Source of the DNA: Betaproteobacteria bacterium
GTDB taxonomy: Bacteria; Pseudomonadota; Gammaproteobacteria; Burkholderiales; SG8-39
Assembly: GCA_029865405.1 (NCBI GenBank)
Contig: JAOUGZ010000016.1
Location: 1 to 16,794 of the forward strand
Reading direction: 5' to 3'
DNA: 16,794 bases
Shown: positions 7,601 through 14,025 of the stretch, piece after piece
Position numbering within the stretch: the first letter of the stretch is position 1
Layout of the letters: each line of letters starts with the position of its first letter
The notes under the pieces: model-generated
Database searches by the model: none
Told to the model about the DNA's origin: nothing
The model's input: only the letters and a program-made list of their open reading frames with translations
Made by a program: the position numbers and the translations under genes

Positions 7601-10600
7601 GCCGATCCGACGTCTACGGGCGTGAAAGCGTCGAGCATTCTCACGTCCGCGCCAGCGAGCGCGCCGCCCACGTTGCTCACGGCGCGCTGTATTTCCGGGG
7701 AATAGGCCTCGCCCGGGAAGTACGCCACCGCCGCCGCTGGATTGTTGCGCCCCACCTGGCGCATCAGCTTGGCAAAGCCGCTCGTGAGCTCGTGCGTGCG
7801 CAGCTTCGACATTTCCTCCTTCGCCATGTAGTAGAAGGCGATCGGCCGATGCTGCGCATCCATGAGGAGCAGGCCGCTACGCTCTGGCTTGATACGGCCA
7901 AGGTACTCGCGCATGGCGCCGGGCGACTGCAGCGCGACGCCGCGGTCCTGCTCGAGCTTGACGACACGCTCGCGCACGGGGATTTCCTTCCCCTGCGCCA
8001 CCACTTGAGGAAGCGGCTGCGTGCCCAGCCCCATTGCGTGGAAGTTCTGCCCCGCGATAATGATGTGGCCCTTGAATTCGATGCCCAGGTCGCGAGTCAG
8101 GCCGGCCGAGAGGCTGTCGTTCAGGAGCTCATCAGCGTTCGAAGGGCTCGCCAAGCCGCTCGGATGATTGTGGGCCAACCAGACCTTACGTACTTCCGGG
8201 GTCTGGTAAAGAGCAAGCCATACCTCGCGTGGATAGACGCTCGTTTGCGTGAGCGTGCCGGCGAACAGGTCGTAGTAGGCAATCGGCTCGTCGCGCTCGT
8301 TCAGGCCGAGCATGTGGAAGCGCTCGCGCGGCGACTTCACCAGCTGCGTGAACGCGCTGGCGGCGTCTACGTGGTCCCGAATTACTGTCGAGGGCAACCG
8401 GACGGATCCGGTGCGCTCGGATTCGACTACGATTTTTTCGAAGAGGACGCCCGGCGTACCCGGTACGGGGGTCTGGGAGAATAGGTCGAGTTGCGGCGTG
8501 GCCGCACCTTCGTCTCGATCCTTTCTTTGGGAAGCGGGTACTTCACCCCCCAACGATACCATCGCCTCGAACTTCTTCGCGAGCGACGTCGACAGCGGCC
8601 CGCCCTTCGGCCCCTTACCGCCCTTGGTCTGCGCCCACTGCGTGAACGCCTTGAAGGACATGGGGATGATGGAGTCCAGGCCGTCCCAGTTTGCCGCGTA
8701 GTTGCGCAAATAGCCCTCGCGCGCGTCGGCGAGGTCGCCGTAGCCGAGCATCACCTTGTGCTCATCGAAGCCGCCGACCACCTGGTTGACGACGAATACG
8801 AGCCCGCCGAAGTCGTCCCGCGTCCCCGGCTTCACGAACACGTCCAGGTGATCCTTGTCGAATCCGATCGTCCCCTTGATGTAGCCGTAGTGATCTTTCA
8901 GCGGCGGCCATTCCGGGCGGCGCTTCTCTCCTTCTGGCGTCTCGATCGAGATATCGAGTTGGTGACCTTTAGGCCCGACGATCCAGTGGCCCTTCGAGTA
9001 GTTGCCAGCTTCGGCCTGCGCCTGACTCTCGGGCGTCTCGGCTTGCTTCGCGGCGTAGTCGACAGTGCGCTGGAACAGCTTGAGTTGCTGCGTCGGAACT
9101 TTCTGCTCGTCCACCGACTTCGGCGGCGCCGTGCCCTCGGGCGTCGTGAGTAGGGGCGGCTCGGGGCCGGTGAGCTTGGGCTGCGGGGCTTCGGTGGGCT
9201 TCGAGAACAGGTCGCCACCGCGCTCCGGTGGCTTCTCCTTCGCGATCGTTCGCAGCCGCTCCCAGGGCTGCAGCTTGCCCGGCGCTGGGATGCCCTTCGG
9301 GTTGCGGTTTGCGTTGCGGATCAGGCTGACGCTCTTTGTGCGCTCCCACTTGACCTCGACGCTCTGCTCGCCACCAACTTTCTCGGCCTTGATGATTTCG
9401 CCCTTGTCGCCCTTTTCGTTCTCAACGCGATCGCCTACGGCAAATTCAGTCGGCTTGGTGAGAGCCCGGCCTTCGTCCTCCGGCAGTTCGGCCTCGCCCC
9501 AGCTGCGTTCGTCGGCCTCGCGCTCGGCGATTTCGCTCTGCGACAACTCACCCAGCAAGTCGGGTTGCGGCGCGCGCTCGGCCATGAGCGCCTGCATGTC
9601 GTCTCGCCACTTCTCGTAGGTAAAGCTATCGTCGTGCGCGTAGCTGGCGTGCGTGACCTCGCCGAAGTCCATCGCACGCGCATCGAGTAGCGGCTCAGAC
9701 TCGGGGCCAGAACGCCCGTAAAGGAACGTGCGAATGTGGAATCGGGTTGGCGTGATCTTCTCGATCTTCCCGAACGTGCCTGACACATACGCGCTCGCGC
9801 CGTCCACCGTGTCCGCGATCACCGCGTGGATCTGCACGGTATCGCCGACGCTGAAAGTCTCCCTGTAGTCTTTCTCCTGCTGTCTCCAGTGTGCTTCGGC
9901 CTTGGCGCGATCATCGGCTTGCACTTGCGCTTTCGATTTGCCGGCGACGTACTTGCCCTTGGGCTGCTTGACCTTGGAGCGCTCATCGAACACGGCACGG
10001 CGCATTTGCGCGACTAGCTCTCGGCGTGAGGCGAGCACCCAGTCGTAGGTGCCCCGGATTGCGTTCTCTCCGGGGATCGGGCGCTCGGCAATGTTGCGCT
10101 CGACCTGCTCTATAACTCTCTCGGCAACGAGTAGCCAGCCATCGCCATAACGCTTCTTGATCCGCGCGACCCATTGCGCGCCATCCTCGTTGCCGTACGC
10201 CGCGCGCGCCTGCTCCGCAACGAGGCGCGTGCCGCGTCCGCCGCGCTCGGTCTTGACCTCGGGATCCTTGGTGTGCCCATCGAAAGCGATGGCCTTTGCT
10301 TCGTCGAACGACTGCGCCACGCCCTTGTTGCGCAACTGGCCCATGGAGCCGCTGACCACGACGTGCCACGGGCGCATGTCGGGCACCGGCTTGAGGATGA
10401 TAGCGCGGCGCCCGTTGATGTCCGCGGCAAAGTAGTCCAGGTACTCGTTCCAGTTGACGTCTTCTGGCGTTTTAGCAACCGGCGCGCCCTCGTCGATCTC
10501 GCGCGGGCCGAACGCCTTGAGCCTGTTCTTGCGCGCCTCGACCGCAGCTTGGTCCACCGGCACATCACGCGCGTGCTCTGCGGCGTCGCGCGCCGTTTCC

Positions 10601-13600
10601 ACGAGCTCCTTGGGCGCCGTCTTTATTGCCTGGTCGCTGAACAACCAGGTCATGAATTCCGCCTTTTGGACACGGACGCGCGTGCCCCCGGGCGGATAGG
10701 TCCAGAGCGCGCCGTCGTCGTTCAGCTTCGCGTTCTTGTCGAAGGCCGCTATCAGCTTGGGCATGTCGCTGGCCGCGTGCTCGGCCACCGCATCGAAGTG
10801 CGGCCCGATCGCGCGCCCCTTGAGCTCGGTGCCATCGGGCAGCGTGAACGCAGCTACTTGAGCGGCTTCGCCTTCAGCGGCCTCACTGTCGACAATTTTG
10901 GTGACTTTGTAGCGCGGCGGCGGGCGTTGGCGAGTTTGGCGATCTCCATCACCTTCTTCATCTCGTTCGGTGTCATAGGGCTTCTCCAGTTCGCGGCGCA
11001 GGGCCACGATCAATTCTTCGTCGGGGGCTTCGGCGTACTGAATCGAGAACCGCTCGCGCGTGTCTTCGTCCAACTGGCTCATCAGATCAGTGATCACCAT
11101 TTTCGAGGCATCCGCCGTCAGGCCGCGCTCGGCCAACTCCTCGGGCGGAATGTCGAATTGCAGCGGTATGTCGCCGGCAAGCGCCTCGGCTTCGTCGGCT
11201 AGTTCCCGGTCTGGATCCTCTGACAGTTCGGCCTTGGCGCGCTCGTCTGCGGCGAGCGCCCGATCGCTGCGCTGCATCGACCAATGCTTGGGAACGACCG
11301 TGTTGTTCGGCCCGATCTCGTCCCTGATGCGCTCGGCGATCACGGTCAGATCGCCGCGCTCCTCCTCGTTGAGATAGCCCATTTCGTAGAGCTTCTCGGC
11401 CATGCCGTCGAGGGACTCGCCTTCGGCATTGAACAAGGCGCCGAGAAAGGGGATTTTCGGGTTCGACCCCTTGGTGTCCCCGGTGATGTCGAGGCGCTCG
11501 ATCGGCCCGATGCCGCCCAGCTTGATGACCGCCGACACGATGCTGTCAGTGTCGGTGTTGACCTGCGCGCGCCGCGCGCGGGCCTCGCGCATCTTGCGCA
11601 GCGCCTCCTCGGTCGGGGGCTTCTTGGGCTTTTTCACCAGGTCGATGAGCTGCTGGCGCAGTGGTGCGCGATCTGGATCGTTGACGGCCAGGCGCCCCAT
11701 CTGATCGAGCACGGCCTTGACCTCGGCTGCCGCCTCGTCGTCGATCGCTTTCCAGAGCCGGCCCAGCGCGCGCCCATCGTTGAGCTCTACGGTATCGGCG
11801 TCGACCAGCTTGCCGTCCTTGCCTACGTAAAAGCTGGACACTATGCCGCTCGGGCTGCGTTTCTCGAGCATCACGGCGCCGCCCGCGCTCTTGACCCTCG
11901 AAACCCGGTACTTGGAGCCCTTCTCTGGTCCTGCACGGAACCCATTTGGCAGCTCGGCGCCAGGCTCACTCGGCGTCGGCGTGACGGCCTGCGGCGGACG
12001 AACTGCCTCCGGCGAAACATCACTCGGCGGCGCAACGGCGGCTGAACGAGAACCAGGAGGAGGAGAAGGTTCAACGGCAGCCGCCGCCGGCCGCCTTTCA
12101 GGAGCGGGCTTGCGGCCCACTGTTTTTCTGGTCATGCCCAGGAGCGCTTTGGCGTCCTCACCGAGCGATGCGAATTCCGTCAACGGTACTTCCTGCCCAT
12201 CGGCAAGGCGCGCGGTGCCAATTTCCTGCCCAGGCCCTGTGATCTGGACCTCGTAGCCGACACCGTTGACGGTCCATTCGGCGTTCGCCTCGGGCTTCTT
12301 GACGGGCTCGGCGCGATCGGCCTCGACCAGATCGCCCTCGTCGGTTTCCCACACCCCGCGCACCGGTTTTCCCTGTTCGGCGCGCGCGCGCACGGGGGTG
12401 CCGTCCTCGAGGCGGTGCGTGGCTGGGCCGCGCGCCTCACGCTGCGCCACGGCGGCCTTGGCGGCGGCCTCGGTCACCTGTTTGAACTGTTCCACCCCTT
12501 CCCGGAACTTCTGCAGGATCGCGGCTTGCTGCTCCGCCGCATCTGCCTCACGGCCGCGCAGCGCGCGCACCGCGCCAGCCTGCGCGCCCGCGGCGAGCGG
12601 CGTGCTGGTGATGGTGAGCAGGAGCTCCTCGGCGTACTCGTCCCAGGTCATTTCCGGACGCACGCTCACTTTGTCGACGGCATTCTGCAGGCCGGTGGCC
12701 AGGAGCTCCTGGCCGACCTCCTTGGACAGGAAGTTGAGGAACCATTGCAGGGTGCCCTTCCCGGCGCCGGCGAACAGCTGCTTGACCGGGGCGTACTCGG
12801 TCCCGCCCTCGATGACGGCATGCAGCATGGCGTAGACGCCAGCCTGGCCGGGAGACAGCCCCTCTTCCCGGCCCTCGCCGTACGCGATCGCGCCTGTCTC
12901 AGCCGACATCAAACCGATGACCGCCAGCGGCGAGCGCGTGATCAGCCCGGCGCCCAGCGCCGGCCCCATGATTGCGAGGCTCTGGATCGCCATGCCCACG
13001 GACTGGGCGCCCAAGCCCGGCCGCAGATCCTTGGTGAGCTCTTTCTCGCGCTCCTCGCCCATCTTGACCAGGGTGCGACCCAAGGTCGCCATCTGCTCGC
13101 GTTCCTGATCCGTCAGGTCCGGTGTCAGCGGCCCTTCGGCGCCCTGCTCGGGCGTTTCTGCCCGGTAAATGGGGGCTTCGGCCATCCCCATCATGACGCC
13201 GCCCAGCATCTTCCGGTACAGGGGGTCGATCCCCTTCACGCTGGCTTCCACGTTGCGCCAGAAGTCGCTCATGGCGACGTCGCGCGCGCGCTGCGCCTCG
13301 CCCTGCACCCTGCGCTCGACCTCGCTCAGCGCGTTGGCCGGAAGCTGCTGGCGTTCCAGATTGGCGATCTGGGCTTCTGGATACGGGCGCGGTCGGCCTT
13401 CCCGGTCGGCCTCGATGTTCGCGATGCGCATCCGAGAGGATTCAACCCGCAGGCCAGGCTCGGCGGCGCTGCCCAATGCCCCGGCGCGCTGCCGCGCGAT
13501 CACGTCGCGCTGGGTCTGGTTCAGACCATCTTGCGCTGCATCAATCCTCTGTTGCTGGCGCCTGCGGTCCTCGGGTCCGCTTGGGCGCAGGAGGTTCGAC

Positions 13601-14025
13601 ACCCAGTCGATTCCACGGTCAACTGCAGACTTGACTGAATCGAGCACGCCATCGTCGGCGGGAGCGGCCTTGGCGCCAAACTGCTGCAGAAACTCCGCCC
13701 CCAGTTCGGCGTCGGACTTCTCCCCGACCGGCGCGCCACGGCGCGGCCCCGCGATGGCCGCCTCGCGCTCGTCGAAGCGCAGTGTGTCCGCGTCGTAGGC
13801 TTCCCGGAGGATCTGTCGGCGCGCTGGATCTGGTTGTCTCTCGATGGCGCGGCGATGCTCCTGCCGCTGCGTAGGTTGCGACTCGTAAGCGTCGCTCGCC
13901 TCACGCTCGCCTTCGGACATCAGCTGCGCGCGGCGGTTCTCCAGCGCACGCATCGACGGGCCTTGCCGCCCGTTTGGCGGCTCCAGCTCGTCGAGGATCG
14001 CCTTGAAATCGTCGTAACCACTCAC
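1660..14025 (-). CDS. Giant polyvalent virion/ejection protein, 4,121 aa
   Basis: An intact leftward frame of 4,121 codons starts at a GTG (GTGA overlap with the upstream stop; GGGGAAG upstream). Domains in order are: a charged helical N-terminus (1-330); a Gly/Ala hydrophobic stretch (about 343-381); small beta modules and a Pro-rich linker (about 637-691); a conserved 'LGGI...LDGMAEKLYEMGYL' phage region (827-905); a family I pyrophosphatase-like domain (1672-1822); a JAMM/RadC-like domain (1853-1998) and a dead copy (2032-2133); a HEFVGH zincin (2196-2358); an EEFQSDW/FYDK domain (about 2576-3001); a coiled coil (3005-3065); and an LPD38-like C-terminus (about 3570-4121). This matches phage polyvalent proteins of the DarB type, thought to be injected with DNA and to act on host defences or processes. 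The operon position after two internal-protein-like genes supports packaging in the head. The domain calls are from motifs; overall function is inference. No helicase or methylase domain was seen. Confidence 0.9.
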   Translation of the reverse strand: MSGYDDFKAILDELEPPNGRQGPSMRALENRRAQLMSEGEREASDAYESQPTQRQEHRRAIERQPDPARRQILREAYDADTLRFDEREAAIAGPRRGAPVGEKSDAELGAEFLQQFGAKAAPADDGVLDSVKSAVDRGIDWVSNLLRPSGPEDRRRQQQRIDAAQDGLNQTQRDVIARQRAGALGSAAEPGLRVESSRMRIANIEADREGRPRPYPEAQIANLERQQLPANALSEVERRVQGEAQRARDVAMSDFWRNVEASVKGIDPLYRKMLGGVMMGMAEAPIYRAETPEQGAEGPLTPDLTDQEREQMATLGRTLVKMGEEREKELTKDLRPGLGAQSVGMAIQSLAIMGPALGAGLITRSPLAVIGLMSAETGAIAYGEGREEGLSPGQAGVYAMLHAVIEGGTEYAPVKQLFAGAGKGTLQWFLNFLSKEVGQELLATGLQNAVDKVSVRPEMTWDEYAEELLLTITSTPLAAGAQAGAVRALRGREADAAEQQAAILQKFREGVEQFKQVTEAAAKAAVAQREARGPATHRLEDGTPVRARAEQGKPVRGVWETDEGDLVEADRAEPVKKPEANAEWTVNGVGYEVQITGPGQEIGTARLADGQEVPLTEFASLGEDAKALLGMTRKTVGRKPAPERRPAAAAVEPSPPPGSRSAAVAPPSDVSPEAVRPPQAVTPTPSEPGAELPNGFRAGPEKGSKYRVSRVKSAGGAVMLEKRSPSGIVSSFYVGKDGKLVDADTVELNDGRALGRLWKAIDDEAAAEVKAVLDQMGRLAVNDPDRAPLRQQLIDLVKKPKKPPTEEALRKMREARARRAQVNTDTDSIVSAVIKLGGIGPIERLDITGDTKGSNPKIPFLGALFNAEGESLDGMAEKLYEMGYLNEEERGDLTVIAERIRDEIGPNNTVVPKHWSMQRSDRALAADERAKAELSEDPDRELADEAEALAGDIPLQFDIPPEELAERGLTADASKMVITDLMSQLDEDTRERFSIQYAEAPDEELIVALRRELEKPYDTERDEEGDGDRQTRQRPPPRYKVTKIVDSEAAEGEAAQVAAFTLPDGTELKGRAIGPHFDAVAEHAASDMPKLIAAFDKNAKLNDDGALWTYPPGGTRVRVQKAEFMTWLFSDQAIKTAPKELVETARDAAEHARDVPVDQAAVEARKNRLKAFGPREIDEGAPVAKTPEDVNWNEYLDYFAADINGRRAIILKPVPDMRPWHVVVSGSMGQLRNKGVAQSFDEAKAIAFDGHTKDPEVKTERGGRGTRLVAEQARAAYGNEDGAQWVARIKKRYGDGWLLVAERVIEQVERNIAERPIPGENAIRGTYDWVLASRRELVAQMRRAVFDERSKVKQPKGKYVAGKSKAQVQADDRAKAEAHWRQQEKDYRETFSVGDTVQIHAVIADTVDGASAYVSGTFGKIEKITPTRFHIRTFLYGRSGPESEPLLDARAMDFGEVTHASYAHDDSFTYEKWRDDMQALMAERAPQPDLLGELSQSEIAEREADERSWGEAELPEDEGRALTKPTEFAVGDRVENEKGDKGEIIKAEKVGGEQSVEVKWERTKSVSLIRNANRNPKGIPAPGKLQPWERLRTIAKEKPPERGGDLFSKPTEAPQPKLTGPEPPLLTTPEGTAPPKSVDEQKVPTQQLKLFQRTVDYAAKQAETPESQAQAEAGNYSKGHWIVGPKGHQLDISIETPEGEKRRPEWPPLKDHYGYIKGTIGFDKDHLDVFVKPGTRDDFGGLVFVVNQVVGGFDEHKVMLGYGDLADAREGYLRNYAANWDGLDSIIPMSFKAFTQWAQTKGGKGPKGGPLSTSLAKKFEAMVSLGGEVPASQRKDRDEGAATPQLDLFSQTPVPGTPGVLFEKIVVESERTGSVRLPSTVIRDHVDAASAFTQLVKSPRERFHMLGLNERDEPIAYYDLFAGTLTQTSVYPREVWLALYQTPEVRKVWLAHNHPSGLASPSNADELLNDSLSAGLTRDLGIEFKGHIIIAGQNFHAMGLGTQPLPQVVAQGKEIPVRERVVKLEQDRGVALQSPGAMREYLGRIKPERSGLLLMDAQHRPIAFYYMAKEEMSKLRTHELTSGFAKLMRQVGRNNPAAAVAYFPGEAYSPEIQRAVSNVGGALAGADVRMLDAFTPVDVGSAQGLPSLASFAERGRSTALQPFYSLSGRWSDMTVPKVQEELMSNPIAQAFRSRIEYVDNPYQLPQHMIDELMAIGGIAKVSGAWSPVQGKVYLVASNLQPGEASTTILHEFVGHYGMDQILGEKYVDFMLDVYRSRAGDIQAEARTGPLRNYNFDFRKPEHQIHAASEWLAHRAERGEEANLWQRFVAMVRLWLRENGFVKEWSESDILMMLRQSRLAVINGGNTTYNGSPAWQLAAPRPIWRSTLMDRVRELGPKRATTAEWRKFVGGLLQKGVKPDEIEWTGLREWFDALDADKETTILPKDNVLEFLTDHGVQIEERILGEPNYITPAGITDENEMRNLLRERDNLQVALDAHGFDVEYDEEGKLWGVIDRNNDAFYLADPNRVPRREDEPGRHLLGEEPYAALPDSNVSVEGVGGTLRQAVDRLREIAPTTAWHGDDNFVGLSVTRYEKWALPGGRNYRELLLTLPPPAAPSVVPPYARADAFTPPHFDTLNLFAHVRFDERTDAEGKRVLFVEEFQSDWAEQGRKRGFRGQLPSGHHVEQRGDGMFVVVREGDGARIGGSRPTRAEAVAHFDATAIPRAPFVGKTEQWTALLLKRVIRYAAENGFERVAWTTGDQQNDRYGIGTRVSEVSYEPPGDGQSKYRITGKDTRGRRVDLGYYTAALLPDVVGEDLAKRIIAGEGEADALITEARYRNATQSHFQVTRHGVYLGDAPTKAEAERLAPSMTRARTLRQELRIGGKAMIEFYDKIVPIVANNVLKKVGGGRVVEVGIAEIRTAQGNYIRPSTARASHFDVFYADGTSYGSYRTRELAGDALAKLETLSPSPRPTSVVVMTQLGFDITPAMRDAALRGLPMFSLRDDVSRMADQMRALGRRVDQAYRRGQKNAEDLDAELAQLRVRYSSTLEQLEGELEVEQDAEDAADYSTVEEQFRDSYWRFMGDVPSGMKIETRTELADRLRHIVSGTPSGRAGSDEQLIEAARDAYAAHLARAARRTRFSLREPVGVREVYGVKDGRLLGMAVKRGNAGIWDVYLANGTNENMFARGQFRRDQAASLNEVNRMFNREGLELNVIKPRNLPVPDSSLFDRDWVAPKADSYLRRAVIYFQNRLLLPELYERTIAAQVGAIPESAKAHREARIAHPRAAGKIADFDHDHSEPIIDLMKANRFTLRDVGDYLYARHAPERNAAIESINPDNKAGSGITTERAAQMMQGLRDRLGARFAAMEQIGALANRISRFREDVMIDKGLAKMEAVALLQQKYPNYVPLKEMATDEHVQTEVGGGYQVGRLINTAFGRFTEAQSEFILPALIAQAKGTISAGENAAVLRSLLRQVEFAPNPGVWRIQKHVWKPYIDQDTGQVQYAPRSVLIDAKYGGRAISVPVNGERVIIMMADERMAQAYKTSGQPVSEFTQMIGTITRFYALMATAANPEFVVTNLMRDFQQAVIRISGEQNPGLALKVAKDVPGALWGAFAGLHAKGQLKPDSGDWHRWYRRYIEAGGHVAYRGLQDVETQHKDFLTTLADSGIMPEAVAGLTKTRLRAHRVAKVAGVKFFANLIINANGAVENALRLSTFKNAVESGWNEKDAAFLARNVTVDFNLKGNAGTLIGAYYMFFNANIQGSALLFRSVANHRAIQALALMLFLLGMGFDWWNRRESATEPDGRKVYDNINDAIKERNFILMTPDGEDAITVPLPFGFNVFYVAGVHAMSVMQGAKTPLDAAGDMLVTMINAFNPFGQSPESALGALQLISPTFFDPFAQAMTNRNWFDRSIVPERPRTAPPQAKSATYYAGTPQGYVDVTAWLNEATGGNEVRSGILDIAPNMLEHWTRSIFGGAGAFYARTAEFVHGKAVGAEPEVRDIPFLRRFYYQPKDFELSHRFYENLNAAETAHFEVQRAFERGQQDKARAYASEFRGERSMYAEAQAVERQIGVLRKEVWRVRKNDRLTDDQRTKQIEQLQGRIRQAMMGFNKRFEERAAP
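1663..3315 (-). other. Region: LPD38-like C-terminal part of the giant protein
   Basis: Residues about 3571-4121 carry ANPEFVVTNLMRDFQQAVI, DFNLKGNAGTLIGAYYMFF (from D3739), a hydrophobic segment ending FDWW (W3794), ERNFILMTP, VPLPFGFNVFY and NAFNPFG. This ordered set resembles the large-polyvalent-protein-associated domain 38 region. The last 100 residues are a charged helix ending in MGFNKRFEERAAP. The role is not known; the hydrophobic helix may contact membrane. Confidence 0.6.
5020..6300 (-). other. Domain: conserved phage EEFQSDW/FYDK region, function unknown
   Basis: Residues about 2576-3001 carry FAHVRFDERTDAEGKR, EEFQSDWAEQGRKRG, a LKRVIRYAAENGFERVAWTTG segment, and IEFYDKIVPIVAN. 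They end in GFDITPAMRDAALRG. I recognise this set from many large phage proteins, but the biochemical role is not known to me. The domain is interrupted by three small beta-alpha modules. Confidence 0.6.
6952..7440 (-). other. Domain: zincin-like metallopeptidase of polyvalent proteins
   Basis: Residues about 2196-2358 contain TTILHEFVGHYGMDQIL with H2250, E2251 and H2255. This is the HExxGH form common in phage polyvalent metallopeptidases. SEWLAHRAER 54 residues later offers E2309 as a third zinc ligand. Its substrate could be a host protein or the giant protein itself. Confidence 0.75.
7627..7932 (-). other. Domain: degenerate second JAMM/RadC-like copy
   Basis: Residues about 2032-2133 repeat the fold pattern of the preceding domain: SPGAMREYLG helix, ERSGLLLMDAQHRPIAFYY strands, then a helix and AAAVAYFPGE. 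The HNHPSG of the active copy is replaced by YFPGE (Y2102-E2106) and no S-x-x-D follows, so it should not bind the catalytic zinc. Confidence 0.55.
8032..8469 (-). other. Domain: JAMM/RadC-like metalloprotease fold, catalytic residues intact
   Basis: Residues about 1853-1998 contain the exact JAMM signature: E1901 (RERF), then H1952-N-H1954-P-S-G, seven residues to S1962, then D1965. The SVYPREVWLAL helix before it is typical of RadC/JAB proteins. JAMM domains are usually zinc isopeptidases or deubiquitinases; the RadC branch has no settled activity. Confidence 0.85.
8560..9012 (-). other. Domain: family I inorganic pyrophosphatase-like (InPase of polyvalent proteins)
   Basis: Residues about 1672-1822 of the giant protein run from AGNYSKGHW through HGYIKG-type and DVFV segments. 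The core HYGYIKGTIGFDKDHLDVFV mirrors the family I soluble pyrophosphatase signature. D1723, D1725 and D1728 form DxDxxD, and FDEHK (D1754, K1757) fits the later metal/phosphate-binding region. Such domains are known in phage polyvalent proteins, where they may act on pyrophosphate or nucleotide substrates. The retained acidic residues suggest an active enzyme. Confidence 0.8.

Noticed and set aside
6334..8484. Long plus-strand open frame (716 codons) opposite the giant gene
   Set aside because: Its product is rich in Arg/Ala/His/Val with no domain logic, and it lies antisense to recognisable JAMM and zincin motifs. GC-rich third positions remove stops on the opposite strand.
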